Below, piece after piece: positions 55,738 to 63,958 of a DNA stretch of 64,000 nucleotides. The DNA comes from Hyphomonas sp. CY54-11-8 (GTDB lineage Bacteria; Pseudomonadota; Alphaproteobacteria; Caulobacterales; Hyphomonadaceae). Every line of letters begins with the position of its first letter. Position 1 is the stretch's first letter. Position numbers and translations under genes: made by a program. The stretch spans positions 372,001-436,000 of the forward strand of contig NZ_AWFD01000001.1 in assembly GCF_000682735.1 (NCBI RefSeq), in the 5' to 3' direction. The notes beneath the pieces were generated by a model, which was not told the DNA's origin, made no database searches, and saw only the letters and a program-made list of their open reading frames with translations.

Positions 55738-55761
55738 ATGGTTCGGTTACCGTCGAACCAT
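55738..55761. promoter_or_regulatory. Palindromic operator of the second ArsR-type regulator
   Basis: ATGGTTCG (55738-55745) and CGAACCAT (55754-55761) are perfect 8-bp inverted arms with an internal GGTTACC. The right arm overlaps the start codon of the regulator gene (55760-55762), and the element lies between it and the divergent NIPSNAP-ABM operon. Confidence 0.65.
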
Positions 55762-56449
55762 GAAAGACGGCCCGGACATTTCCCGCATTGCCGCCCTGAT
55801 TGGCGACCCGGCGCGCAGCAACATGTTGCTGAGCCTGATGGATGGACGCGCCCTGACCGCAAGCGAGCTTGCCGAGGCGGGCGGTATCACCAAACAGACG
55901 GCGAGTTCACATCTCGGGAAACTCATGGATGGTGGGCTGCTCGCAAGGGAAGTGCAGGGCCGCCATCACTATTACCGGCTGCAGGATGGTGATGTGGCCC
56001 ACGCGATAGAAGCCCTTCTGCATGTGGCGGAGCGTGGCCCCGGCAAGCGGACACGCACAGGACCGGCCGACCCTGAGCTGCGCAAGGCGCGGATCTGCTA
56101 TGATCATCTCGCCGGCGAACTCGGTGTGCGATTGTTCGATACGATGAAACGGGGGGGTGGCTTGAATGAACGGGGAGGGCAGTTTGCCTTGACTGAGAGC
56201 GGCTGGGGCATGCTTGGGAAAATCGGAATTGCAGAGGCGGATTTCGGAAATTCCCGGCGGCCCATGTGCCGGTCATGCCTCGACTGGAGCATGCGGCGCC
56301 ATCATTTGGCTGGTCAGGCAGGCGCTGCAATCCTGACACAGATCATGGATCTTGGCTGGGCACAGCGACGCCCGGGCACGCGCATCATCGCTTTCACGAA
56401 GCCAGGAGAGGCATCGTTTGAGCGTTGGTTGAAAACGGCGAAGTGCTGA
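55760..56449 (+). CDS. ArsR-type winged-helix regulator
   Basis: A 229-residue regulator: N-terminal ArsR-type HTH (IAALIGDPARSNMLLSLMDGRALTASELAEAGGITKQTASSHLGKL) and a long C-terminal region with ARICYDHLAGELGVRLFD and a Cys-x-x-Cys motif (MCRSCLDW) close to GRRPMC. The ARICYDHLAG region is common in ArsR regulators next to NIPSNAP or ABM genes. No metal site of the ArsR class is obvious. Likely regulates the divergent NIPSNAP-ABM pair and itself. Confidence 0.88.
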   Translation: MKDGPDISRIAALIGDPARSNMLLSLMDGRALTASELAEAGGITKQTASSHLGKLMDGGLLAREVQGRHHYYRLQDGDVAHAIEALLHVAERGPGKRTRTGPADPELRKARICYDHLAGELGVRLFDTMKRGGGLNERGGQFALTESGWGMLGKIGIAEADFGNSRRPMCRSCLDWSMRRHHLAGQAGAAILTQIMDLGWAQRRPGTRIIAFTKPGEASFERWLKTAKC

Positions 56450-56539
56450 TGCCACTTGATCTTCCGCCTGGCGAGGGCGGCCTCGGCCATCTCGCGGGCT
56501 ATCGGTGCGGGCGTGATATACGATCAAGCGTTCGGCCAT
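56450..56539 (-). pseudogene. Flavodoxin gene fragment (N-terminal remnant)
   Basis: From an ATG at 56539 the minus strand reads MAERLIVYHARTDSPR, matching the start MSKLLIVYHSRTGGTR of the intact flavodoxin gene at 59840. A 2-bp deletion then shifts the frame, after which MAEAALA again matches MAEAAFA. At the DNA level the copies share a 17-bp identical block (56477-56493 against the corresponding 59776-59792). The similarity ends at the ArsR gene stop, so only about the first 30 codons survive. Confidence 0.6.
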
Positions 56540-56567
56540 TTCGCCGGCAAAAAGAGGGAGAAACGCC

Positions 56568-56936
56568 ATGAGCAATGAAGAGGTGATCCGGGATTTTATT
56601 GCGGCCTGGTCGCGGCTGAATGTGGACGAGCTGGTGAGCTTCTTTGCCGAGGACGGCATCTATCACAACATGCCGACGGGCCCGGTGCAGGGGCATGCGG
56701 CGCTGCGCAAGTTTATCGGTGGCTTCATCAATGGCTGGAGCGAGACGACTTGGGATGTCCTCACGCTGATGTCCGCCGGGGACAAGGTGGTCGCCGAACG
56801 CCTCGACCGCACCGTCGCGCATGGCAAGCAGATCGACCTGCCCTGTTGCGGTGTTTTCGAGCTGAAGGACGGCAAGATCGCCGTCTGGCGCGACTATTTC
56901 GACCTCGCCACCTACATGAAACCGCTGGGCGGGTGA
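56568..56936 (+). CDS. Limonene-1,2-epoxide hydrolase-like protein
   Basis: A 122-residue SnoaL-fold protein of the limonene-epoxide hydrolase family. The catalytic set is retained: Tyr32 and Asn34 (IYHNMP), Arg78 and Asp80 (ERLDR) and the acidic WRDYFD segment (107-112). It could hydrate an epoxide; the natural substrate is unknown. Ribosome site AGAGGGAGAAACGCC precedes the ATG. It may have displaced or disrupted an older flavodoxin gene directly upstream. Confidence 0.87.
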   Translation: MSNEEVIRDFIAAWSRLNVDELVSFFAEDGIYHNMPTGPVQGHAALRKFIGGFINGWSETTWDVLTLMSAGDKVVAERLDRTVAHGKQIDLPCCGVFELKDGKIAVWRDYFDLATYMKPLGG

Positions 56937-57007
56937 TCGCGCCCACCTTGCTTTGACGTTCTGGCCCTGGCGGATGGCTGGGGGTAAGCAGGACTCTGCG
57001 CTGTTTT

Positions 57008-57028
57008 TGCAAATAGGTCGCACTTGCA
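57008..57028. promoter_or_regulatory. Fur-like palindrome upstream of the TonB receptor
   Basis: TGCAA and TTGCA arms bracket an 11-bp centre, with further symmetrical T and A positions, giving a 21-bp palindrome of the kind bound by alphaproteobacterial Fur. It lies 45-65 bp before the receptor start. Iron-regulated expression would suit a FecA-like receptor; binding is inferred. Confidence 0.4.
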
Positions 57029-57073
57029 TTCTCAAACTGTCTCCAATAAACAGCCGCGACCTGAATAGAAAAT

Positions 57074-59344
57074 ATGCGGAGCGAGGGCAGCGTGAGCGGT
57101 TACAAGAGCGGTTTCCTGATGGCATCGGTGGCGGTGCTGGCACTTTCGGCCGGGGCAGAGGCGCCGGAAGTGACGGAGGGGGACGACCCCTATCGCCTGT
57201 TGTCGACGGTTGTTGTGACCGGCTCGTCCGAGGCGGCGCTGGAAGTTGCCGGCTCGGTCTCGTTTCTGACCGATGCCGATCTGTCGGTGCAGGCGCAGAG
57301 CGATGTGCTGCGCATCCTGCGCGCCGTGCCGGGCGTGAACATCCAGGAAGAGGACGGCTATGGCCTGCGCCCGAATATCGGCCTGCGCGGGTCGGGCTCT
57401 GACCGCTCCTCGCGTGTCGCGCTGATGGAAGACGGCGTGCCGATCTCGCCGGCGCCTTATGCCTCGCCGTCGGCCTACTACTTCCCCACCATCGCTCGGA
57501 TGAGCGCCATCGAAGTGACCAAGGGCCCGGCGGCGATCCTCTACGGCCCCCGCACCACGGGCGGGGCGATCAACATGTTCTCGACGCCCGTGCCGGATGC
57601 TCCGTCCGGCCACGGGCAGGTGATGTTCGGCACGAATGACCGCCAGCGCGCGCACCTCTGGTTGGGCGGCAAGGGGGATGCGGCGGCCGGCTGGCAGCTG
57701 GGCGGCCTCGTCGAAGTGTTCACCGACGAGACGGACGGCTTCAAGCGGCTGGACAATGGCGGCCCGACCGGCTTCGACGCGGACGACCTGGTCGTGAAGC
57801 TCGGCGCCTACAAGACCGAAGGGGCCATGCCGCAAAGCGTGGAGCTGAAATACCAGACGCGGGAAGAGATTTCGAACGAGACCTATCTCGGCCTGACGCT
57901 GGACGATTTCCGGGCCGATCCTTACCGGCGCTATAATGCGAGCACGGACGACCAGTTCAATGGCGAGAACGAGCTCTACCAGCTGACTCACCGGATTGAC
58001 CTGTCGCCGGAGCTCAGCCTGACGACGATCGCCTATCATCACGACTTCGCCCGCAACTGGTACAAACTGCAGGGCATCAATGCAGACGGCAATGGCGCAA
58101 GCGGCGACGTCTCGATCTCCAGCGTGCTGGCAGACCCGGTGACCTATGCGGCCGAGTATGATCTGGCTGTGGGCACTACAAGCCTCGATAATTCCATCGT
58201 CTACCGCGCCAACCGGCGCGCCTATTACAGCGAGGGTGTCCAGTCCGTCCTCAACTGGAAGACGGCCTTTGCCGGGATTGACCACGAACTGACCATCGGC
58301 GCCCGTGTTCATCAAGACGAGGAAGACCGGTTCCAGGAGGAAGACGCCTATCGCCTTGAGGGCGGGCGGCTGGTGCTGACCACGGCAGGCGCCGCGGGCA
58401 GCCAGGCGAACCGTATCTCATCCGGCGAGGCGCTGGCCATCTTCGTGCAGGACAAGTTCACTGTCGGGCGGCTGTCGGTCACGGGCGGCGCGCGGTTCGA
58501 GGACTACGAACTGACGCGCGAAGACTATTCGACCAGCGACCCCACCCGCGCTGCCGGGCCAACACAGGTGAGAGAACTGTCCGATACGGTGGTCGTGCCT
58601 GGCCTCAGCGCGCTCTACCAGATCAGTGAGACAACGACGCTGCTGGCCGGTGTGCATCGCGGCTTCGCCATTGCGAGCCCCGGCACGACGGACGCCGATG
58701 TCGAGGAGAGCGTCAACTGGGAGTTCGGCGGACGCTATTCGCGCGGCGAGTTCGAACTGGAAGCAATTGCCTATTTCAACGACTATTCGAACCTGCTCGG
58801 CACGTGCACGGCTTCGTCCGGCGGCGGCTGTACGGTGGGCGACCAGTTCAATGGCGGCGAAGTGGACGTGCAGGGTCTGGAAGTGACCGCCAGCTGGGAT
58901 GCCGGATCTGCTCTGAATACGGACCTCTCCATTCCGCTGAACCTCGTCTACACGCTGACCGATGCCGAATTCCAGACGAGCTTCGAAAGCGACTACGAGC
59001 CCTGGGGCGATGTCGTTGTCGGGGACGAGCTGCCTTACATCGCCGACCAGCAGCTGACCCTCAGCGCGGGCCTGGAAACGGACCGCTGGGGCGCGAGCCT
59101 CTCCGGTAATTATGTCTCCGATGCACGGGCGCGTGCCGGGCAGGGGAGCATTCCGGAACGCGAACTGATCGAAGCGCGCTGGGTGGCTGACATGGCCGTC
59201 TGGGTGGACCTGACCGACCGCATCCGCGTGCGGGCCAAGGCCGAGAACCTGTTCGACGAGGTCTATGTCGCTTCGATCGACCCGGCAGGCCTTCGCCCCG
59301 GCAAGCCGTTCGAATTCCTGATGGGCGTCGAGGTGTCGTTCTGA
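57074..59344 (+). CDS. TonB-dependent receptor, FecA-like
   Basis: A 756-residue outer-membrane receptor. Signal peptide ends around AGAEA; a TonB-box-like LLSTVVVTGS is followed by the plug domain (about 50-165; PNIGLRGSGSDRSSRVALMEDGVPISPAPY, IEVTKGPAAILYGPRTTGGAINMFST), then a 22-strand beta barrel ending in phenylalanine (FLMGVEVSF). The plug sequence is most like ferric-dicitrate-type FecA receptors, without the FecA N-terminal signalling domain. A GTG at 57092 preceded by GCGAGGGC is an alternative start. Confidence 0.92.
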   Translation: MRSEGSVSGYKSGFLMASVAVLALSAGAEAPEVTEGDDPYRLLSTVVVTGSSEAALEVAGSVSFLTDADLSVQAQSDVLRILRAVPGVNIQEEDGYGLRPNIGLRGSGSDRSSRVALMEDGVPISPAPYASPSAYYFPTIARMSAIEVTKGPAAILYGPRTTGGAINMFSTPVPDAPSGHGQVMFGTNDRQRAHLWLGGKGDAAAGWQLGGLVEVFTDETDGFKRLDNGGPTGFDADDLVVKLGAYKTEGAMPQSVELKYQTREEISNETYLGLTLDDFRADPYRRYNASTDDQFNGENELYQLTHRIDLSPELSLTTIAYHHDFARNWYKLQGINADGNGASGDVSISSVLADPVTYAAEYDLAVGTTSLDNSIVYRANRRAYYSEGVQSVLNWKTAFAGIDHELTIGARVHQDEEDRFQEEDAYRLEGGRLVLTTAGAAGSQANRISSGEALAIFVQDKFTVGRLSVTGGARFEDYELTREDYSTSDPTRAAGPTQVRELSDTVVVPGLSALYQISETTTLLAGVHRGFAIASPGTTDADVEESVNWEFGGRYSRGEFELEAIAYFNDYSNLLGTCTASSGGGCTVGDQFNGGEVDVQGLEVTASWDAGSALNTDLSIPLNLVYTLTDAEFQTSFESDYEPWGDVVVGDELPYIADQQLTLSAGLETDRWGASLSGNYVSDARARAGQGSIPERELIEARWVADMAVWVDLTDRIRVRAKAENLFDEVYVASIDPAGLRPGKPFEFLMGVEVSF

Positions 59345-59354
59345 GGCGAAAGTC

Positions 59355-59840
59355 TCAGAATACTCCCATCTTGATCCCCGCGCCGAGCGCGGCGCCGAGT
59401 TCGCGGCATTTTTCCAGCTTCGATTCCGGGATGGTCTTCTCCGCGAGGATCTCCTCCGGAGTCTGAGCGCTGGTGTTGACGATGAGGGGCGGCTGCACGT
59501 CACGGAGGCGCCAGCCTTTGGCGATGCGGGCCGCCTGACGGGCAGCGCCTTCGCCGTCAGAACCCGCGCAGATCATCAGGGCGTAGGGGCGGCCCTCGAT
59601 TTGTCCGAGCACGGGGTAATAGCAGCGGTCGAAGAATTCCTTCATCGCGCCGGAGAGCGCGGCGAGGTTTTCCGGCCCGGCGAAGAGATAGCCATCGGCG
59701 GCCAGCAGGTCTTCCGGCATCGCATCTTCTGCGCGCATCAGCACGGCGTCGGCTTCTTCTTGTGCAGCTGCGAAGGCGGCCTCGGCCATCTGGCGCGTAC
59801 CACCGGTGCGGGAATGATAAACGATCAATAATTTGGACAT
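59355..59840 (-). CDS. Flavodoxin-family NAD(P)H-dependent reductase-like protein
   Basis: A 161-residue flavodoxin-fold protein starting at ATG 59840: KLLIVYHSRTGGTRQMAEAAF is the FMN phosphate-binding loop (S-R-T-G-G-T). Later GYLFAGPENLAALSGAMKEFFDRCYYP is the second flavin-contact region. Likely an NADPH-quinone- or flavin-reductase relative. A decayed second copy of its 5' end is present at 56450-56539. Confidence 0.85.
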   Translation of the reverse strand: MSKLLIVYHSRTGGTRQMAEAAFAAAQEEADAVLMRAEDAMPEDLLAADGYLFAGPENLAALSGAMKEFFDRCYYPVLGQIEGRPYALMICAGSDGEGAARQAARIAKGWRLRDVQPPLIVNTSAQTPEEILAEKTIPESKLEKCRELGAALGAGIKMGVF

Positions 59841-59913
59841 CTCGCCGCCCATGTTAGACTTCGCCCCAGGAAAGGACACAAGAATCCTTTCCATAAAAAA
59901 TTGGAGGACACCC

Positions 59914-60120
59914 ATGGCGACCCCGATCGAAATCGAGATCGAAGGCAAGACTTACAAAGGCAGCTATGACACCGATGGCCACCTGCTGACGACGCGCTAT
60001 CGCATGCAGGCGATGACGGACGAAGTGCGCACCACCGCGCCCGCCATCGCCGCGCGTGGCATGCTGGCCCGGCTCGTCAGGCTGGAGCATCGGGACGAGG
60101 ACGGTGCCGCGACGCACTGA
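59914..60120 (+). CDS. Small conserved hypothetical protein (68 aa)
   Basis: A 68-residue protein with strong ribosome site GGAGGACACCC before ATG 59914. Start MATPIEIEIEGKTYKGSYDTDG suggests a small beta-rich fold, followed by a short helical, arginine-containing C-terminus. No function recognised. Divergent from the flavodoxin gene, 73 bp between starts. Confidence 0.65.
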   Translation: MATPIEIEIEGKTYKGSYDTDGHLLTTRYRMQAMTDEVRTTAPAIAARGMLARLVRLEHRDEDGAATH

Positions 60121-60192
60121 TTTCTCCGGATTTCCGTTAGAACTTGATGCCAGAAAACTTGACGCATGCGTCATCTTTTATGAGGGTGGCGC

Positions 60193-61308
60193 ATGACTCA
60201 GGAATTTCTCTCCCCCGCCGACGTCGCTGCGAGCCGCAGGCCGCTGGCCGAAGCCCGTACCCTGCCGCCCGCCGCTTATACGGATGCGGGGCTCTGGCAT
60301 GTCGAGAAGGCCCGTGTTCTGGCACGCAGCTGGCTGCCGCTGGCGCGGGTGGATCAGGTGCCGGGGGCGGGGGACTATCTCTCCGCCGAACTCGCGGGCG
60401 AGCCGGTGATGGTGGTGCGCGGGGAGGATGGCGCCGTGCGTGTGCTGTCGCGTGTTTGCCGCCACCGGGCCGCGCTGGTGGCCAATGGGCAGGGCTGCCG
60501 CAAGCTGTTCACCTGCCCCTACCATGCCTGGTCCTATGACACGAAAGGCAGCCTCGTCCGCGCGCCATTGATGGAAGGCGCGGAGGGGTTCGACCCTGCA
60601 GACCACGGCCTGCGCGAGATTCGCTCCGAAATCTGGGAAGGTTTCGTCATGGCGACGCTGGACGCCGACGCGCCGGCCTTCGCGCCGCAGGTCAGCGGCT
60701 TTACGGGTTATTTCGCGAACTACAATCTCGGCGGGTTCGTGGTGGCGCGGACGCTGGACTATGCCCATGGCTGGAACTGGAAGGTGCTCGCCGAGAATTT
60801 CATGGAGGCCTACCACCACATCGCCACGCACTCCAAGACGCTGGAGCCGGGATACCACGCCCGCGACTCGCAGGTGCCGGATACGGACCAGCCCTGGTCC
60901 ATCCTGCACATGCCGGCCGCCGACCGGGACGCGCCACAGCCGCCTGTGCCGGGCCTTGAAGACTGGCAGTTGCGCGACCTGATCGCCGCCATCGCCTTTC
61001 CCGGCCTGATGCTGGCCGTGCAGGGACCGTTCATGGCCTGGTACCAGATGACCCCGATGGCCGAAGACCAGTTGGACCTGAAGATCCACCTCTGCTTCCC
61101 GGACTGGATGCGGGGCATGGAGGATTACGATGCGATCGTGGACGGGGCCGAGGCTTCCATCCGGGGCGTGCACGAGGAAGACATCGCCGCGAACGACCTT
61201 GTCTGGGCTGGCCTCAACGCGCCGCTGTCCCGCGCCGGGCCGCTGTCGCCGCTGGAGAAGTCGATCTGGCAGATGAATCAGTGGTGGCTGGACCGCATGG
61301 GTGCCTGA
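60193..61308 (+). CDS. Rieske aromatic-ring-hydroxylating oxygenase alpha subunit
   Basis: A 371-residue Rieske non-haem iron oxygenase. The [2Fe-2S] Rieske site is CRHR-(N16)-CPYH (Cys89, His91, Cys108, His111). The catalytic mononuclear iron is bound by His208 and His213 in NFMEAYHHIATH, preceded by the Glu/Asp bridge residue. No small beta subunit, ferredoxin or reductase gene lies next to it. Substrate unknown; the branch resembles carnitine- or choline-type and phenylpropionate-type oxygenases. Confidence 0.92.
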   Translation: MTQEFLSPADVAASRRPLAEARTLPPAAYTDAGLWHVEKARVLARSWLPLARVDQVPGAGDYLSAELAGEPVMVVRGEDGAVRVLSRVCRHRAALVANGQGCRKLFTCPYHAWSYDTKGSLVRAPLMEGAEGFDPADHGLREIRSEIWEGFVMATLDADAPAFAPQVSGFTGYFANYNLGGFVVARTLDYAHGWNWKVLAENFMEAYHHIATHSKTLEPGYHARDSQVPDTDQPWSILHMPAADRDAPQPPVPGLEDWQLRDLIAAIAFPGLMLAVQGPFMAWYQMTPMAEDQLDLKIHLCFPDWMRGMEDYDAIVDGAEASIRGVHEEDIAANDLVWAGLNAPLSRAGPLSPLEKSIWQMNQWWLDRMGA

Positions 61309-61319
61309 CACAGGCCTGA

Positions 61320-61898
61320 TCAGCGTGGCGGGCGGCCACCACCTCCACCGGGCGGGCGTCCGCCACCCGGCATGCCGGCGCCACCGCCTTGTGAGCGAAG
61401 CGGCACATCCATCAGCATTTCGGCTCGGGTCAGCAGCCCGTCATGGTCGCGGTCCAGATGGTCGAACTCGTCAGTCAGGCGGGTGCGGAATTCCTCTTCG
61501 CTGACCTGTCCATCAAGGTTCACGTCGAAGGCGATGTGATTGGGCAGGGCTTCCGGATTGCCGAGCGCGGTCTCGGCCCAGTCCGACATGGCAACTGCCG
61601 GAACGGTGCCGCGTGCGCTGACAGGAAGGTGCGCCCACTCCGCCGAGATGCCAGCCGTCAGTTCAGCCGGGCCAATGGCATAGTCGTGGCCGGTGTCCAT
61701 GCCAGTGAAGAGGAGTGCGATGGGCCGGGCGACCTGTCCGCCATTCAGGCTTGTCGCCTGTCCGCCGGGGCTGCCGCCGCCGGGCGGACCACCGGGCTGG
61801 CCGCCGCGTGGGGGTGGGCGTGAGGTGCAGGCCGCGATCAGGAGAATGCTGACAAGGGTGCAGGTGACAGACAAAGCTGCCGGGCGGGGTTCGAACAT
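61320..61898 (-). CDS. EF-hand calcium-binding lipoprotein
   Basis: A 192-residue lipoprotein: signal peptide with lipobox IAAC (Cys24), then a Pro/Gly-rich linker, and two EF-hand loops near the C-terminus (DVNLDGQVSEEEF and DRDHDGLLTRAEM, about 124-136 and 148-160). The C-terminal tail is again Gly/Pro/Arg-rich. Likely binds calcium in the periplasm or at the outer membrane. Convergent with the Rieske oxygenase gene. Confidence 0.85.
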   Translation of the reverse strand: MFEPRPAALSVTCTLVSILLIAACTSRPPPRGGQPGGPPGGGSPGGQATSLNGGQVARPIALLFTGMDTGHDYAIGPAELTAGISAEWAHLPVSARGTVPAVAMSDWAETALGNPEALPNHIAFDVNLDGQVSEEEFRTRLTDEFDHLDRDHDGLLTRAEMLMDVPLRSQGGGAGMPGGGRPPGGGGGRPPR

Positions 61899-61965
61899 GA
61901 GAGAAGGCCTTCCTGCCGGTTGTTATCCCGGCTGGAACGGCCCCACTCAGCCAATCCGTCGGCGC

Positions 61966-62724
61966 TTACTGATTTGTAATGCCTGCAATTTCTGCACAGG
62001 TCGCCAGCAGGCGGGCAATGTCCTGATCGCGGGAGAGTCGGTGGTCGCCATCCTTGATCAGGGTGAAGACGAGATCTTTCGAACTCATCGCCTCAACCAG
62101 CCGGAAGGCGTGGCGCCATGGCACGTCCGGGTCTTCGGCGCCCTGCAGGATGCGCACGGGGCATTCGAGGTCGATGGTCTCGTCGAGGAGCTGCCAGCCC
62201 CGGCCATCTTCAATCAGCGCCTTCGTGATGGGGTAGGGGTCGCCATAGTCTGATGGGCGCAGGGTCAGCCCGTGCTCCATGATCTCTTCCTGCTGGCGGG
62301 GCGTGAATTCCGGCCACATCAGCTTTTCGGTGAAATCCGGCGCGGGCGCGATCAGCACCATGCCGGCCAGTCGCTCGCGCCGGGCGAGGCCGGAGAGTAG
62401 CGCCATCCAGCCGCCCATGCTGGAGCCGACCAGGACCAGCGGCCCGTCTGTCAGCGCGTCGATCGCGTCCAGCGCATCTTCGCGCCACCGGGAAATCGTG
62501 CCGTCTTCGAACGCGCCGCCTGATTCGCCGTGGCCGGAATAGTCGAAGGCGAGAAAGCCGTGGCCGGTCTCTTTTGCCCATTTTTCCACGCACATGACCT
62601 TCGAGCCGGTGATGTCGGACTTGAACCCGCACAGCCACACATAGGTGAGATCGCTGCGGGCAGGGGCGAAACGGCGATAGGCCAGCTGTCTGCCGTGAGG
62701 AGAGATGAAATGTTCGGTTGTCAT
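61966..62724 (-). CDS. Alpha/beta hydrolase
   Basis: A 252-residue serine hydrolase of the alpha/beta fold. The ATG at 62724 is chosen because the reading frame extends far upstream without family support. Nucleophile elbow LVGSSMGGW (Ser102), an oxyanion-hole GFKSD region and the terminal D-x-D-H-R-L (His near 232) form the triad with the Asp in GAEDPDVPW. Resembles ABHD10-like or 2-hydroxymuconate-type hydrolases. Substrate unknown. Confidence 0.88.
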   Translation of the reverse strand: MTTEHFISPHGRQLAYRRFAPARSDLTYVWLCGFKSDITGSKVMCVEKWAKETGHGFLAFDYSGHGESGGAFEDGTISRWREDALDAIDALTDGPLVLVGSSMGGWMALLSGLARRERLAGMVLIAPAPDFTEKLMWPEFTPRQQEEIMEHGLTLRPSDYGDPYPITKALIEDGRGWQLLDETIDLECPVRILQGAEDPDVPWRHAFRLVEAMSSKDLVFTLIKDGDHRLSRDQDIARLLATCAEIAGITNQ

Positions 62725-62797
62725 AGTCTGTCCGTTCCGCCATCTCTCTCGCCTGTCAAGCGAATGGGTGGCACGCGACTTGGAACCTCTCCCCGAT

Positions 62798-63940
62798 ATG
62801 ACCGGAAAGACGATCCTGCAGGTCGCCCCCGAACTTTCAGCAGGCGGCGTGGAGCGCACCGTTCTGGAAGTGACCGAAGCCATCGTTGAGGCGGGCGGCC
62901 GGGCACTGCTGGCCAGCCGCGGCGGTCGCCTGGAAGGCGAATTCGAAAAGCTCGGTGGCGAGCTGTTCCGCATGGACGCCAAATCCAAGAACCCGCTGGT
63001 GCTGAAGGCCAATGAAGGCAAGCTGAAGCGGATCATCCGGAATGAGGGCGTAAACCTTGTCCATGCCCGGTCCCGCGCGCCGGCGTGGAGTGCCTATGCC
63101 GCCGCAAAAGCGATGGGCGTGCCCTTCGTGACCACCTATCATGGCGCCTATTCGGGCGAAGAAGGCCTCAAGCGGAAGTACAACTCCGTGATGGCCAAGG
63201 GCGAGCTGGTGATCGCCAATTCCCAGTGGATTGCCGAACACGTGCAGCGTGTACATGGCGTGCCGCTGGAAAAGATTGTGACCATACCCCGCGGGGTGGA
63301 TCTCGAAGCGTTCTATCCCGGCGCTGTAACACCGGCGCGGATCGATGCTGTCCGCGCCCGCTGGGGTCTCAAAGACGACAAGCGCCTGACCCTGTTCCTG
63401 CCGGGGCGGCTGACGGAGTGGAAAGGCCAGCTTCTGGCCATTGAGGCGCTGGGCCTGCTGGCGCCAGAGGAGCGGGAAGGGCTGGTGCTCGTCCTGGCGG
63501 GGGATGCGCAGGGACGCGATGCCTATGAGGGCCGGATCTATGACACGATCCGCCGCCTGCAGCTGGACGGGCAGGTTCTGGTCGTCGGCCATGAGACCGA
63601 TATGCCGGCAGCTTACCTTGCCAGCGACATCGTGATGGCACCGTCGACGCGGCCGGAAGCCTTTGGGCGTGTGGCGGCGGAAGCCTCGGCCATGGCGCGG
63701 CCGGTGATCGTGTCGGACCATGGCGGCGGGCGCGAAACCGTGCTGGACGGAGAAACCGGCGCGCGCTTCCAGCCGGGCGATGCCGCGGCCCTTGCGGGCG
63801 CGATCCGGGCGCTTCTGGCGGTCGGAAAGACAGCCCGCGGCGGTATGGGCAAGGCCGGGCAGGCACATGTCCGCAGCCATTTCTCCAAGCGGGGGCTTCA
63901 GATGGCTACCCTCGGCGTCTATAAGCGCCTGATCGGTTAG
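62798..63940 (+). CDS. Glycosyltransferase family 4 protein
   Basis: A 380-residue GT-B glycosyltransferase starting at ATG 62798; an in-frame ATG at 62705 would lengthen the N-terminus without homology. Acceptor domain starts QVAPELSAGGVERTVLEV, then a donor domain with FLPGRLTEWKGQLLAIEAL and the conserved E-x7-E pattern in RPEAFGRVAAEASAMARPVI. The N-terminus resembles RfaB-type LPS/cell-envelope glycosyltransferases. Likely transfers a sugar in LPS or exopolysaccharide synthesis. Confidence 0.9.
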   Translation: MTGKTILQVAPELSAGGVERTVLEVTEAIVEAGGRALLASRGGRLEGEFEKLGGELFRMDAKSKNPLVLKANEGKLKRIIRNEGVNLVHARSRAPAWSAYAAAKAMGVPFVTTYHGAYSGEEGLKRKYNSVMAKGELVIANSQWIAEHVQRVHGVPLEKIVTIPRGVDLEAFYPGAVTPARIDAVRARWGLKDDKRLTLFLPGRLTEWKGQLLAIEALGLLAPEEREGLVLVLAGDAQGRDAYEGRIYDTIRRLQLDGQVLVVGHETDMPAAYLASDIVMAPSTRPEAFGRVAAEASAMARPVIVSDHGGGRETVLDGETGARFQPGDAAALAGAIRALLAVGKTARGGMGKAGQAHVRSHFSKRGLQMATLGVYKRLIG

Positions 63941-63958
63941 GGGACCGACGAGGTAGGC

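Noticed and set aside
57032..58315. 427-codon minus-strand open frame opposite the TonB receptor
   Set aside because: Shadow frame of a high-GC gene without any domain.
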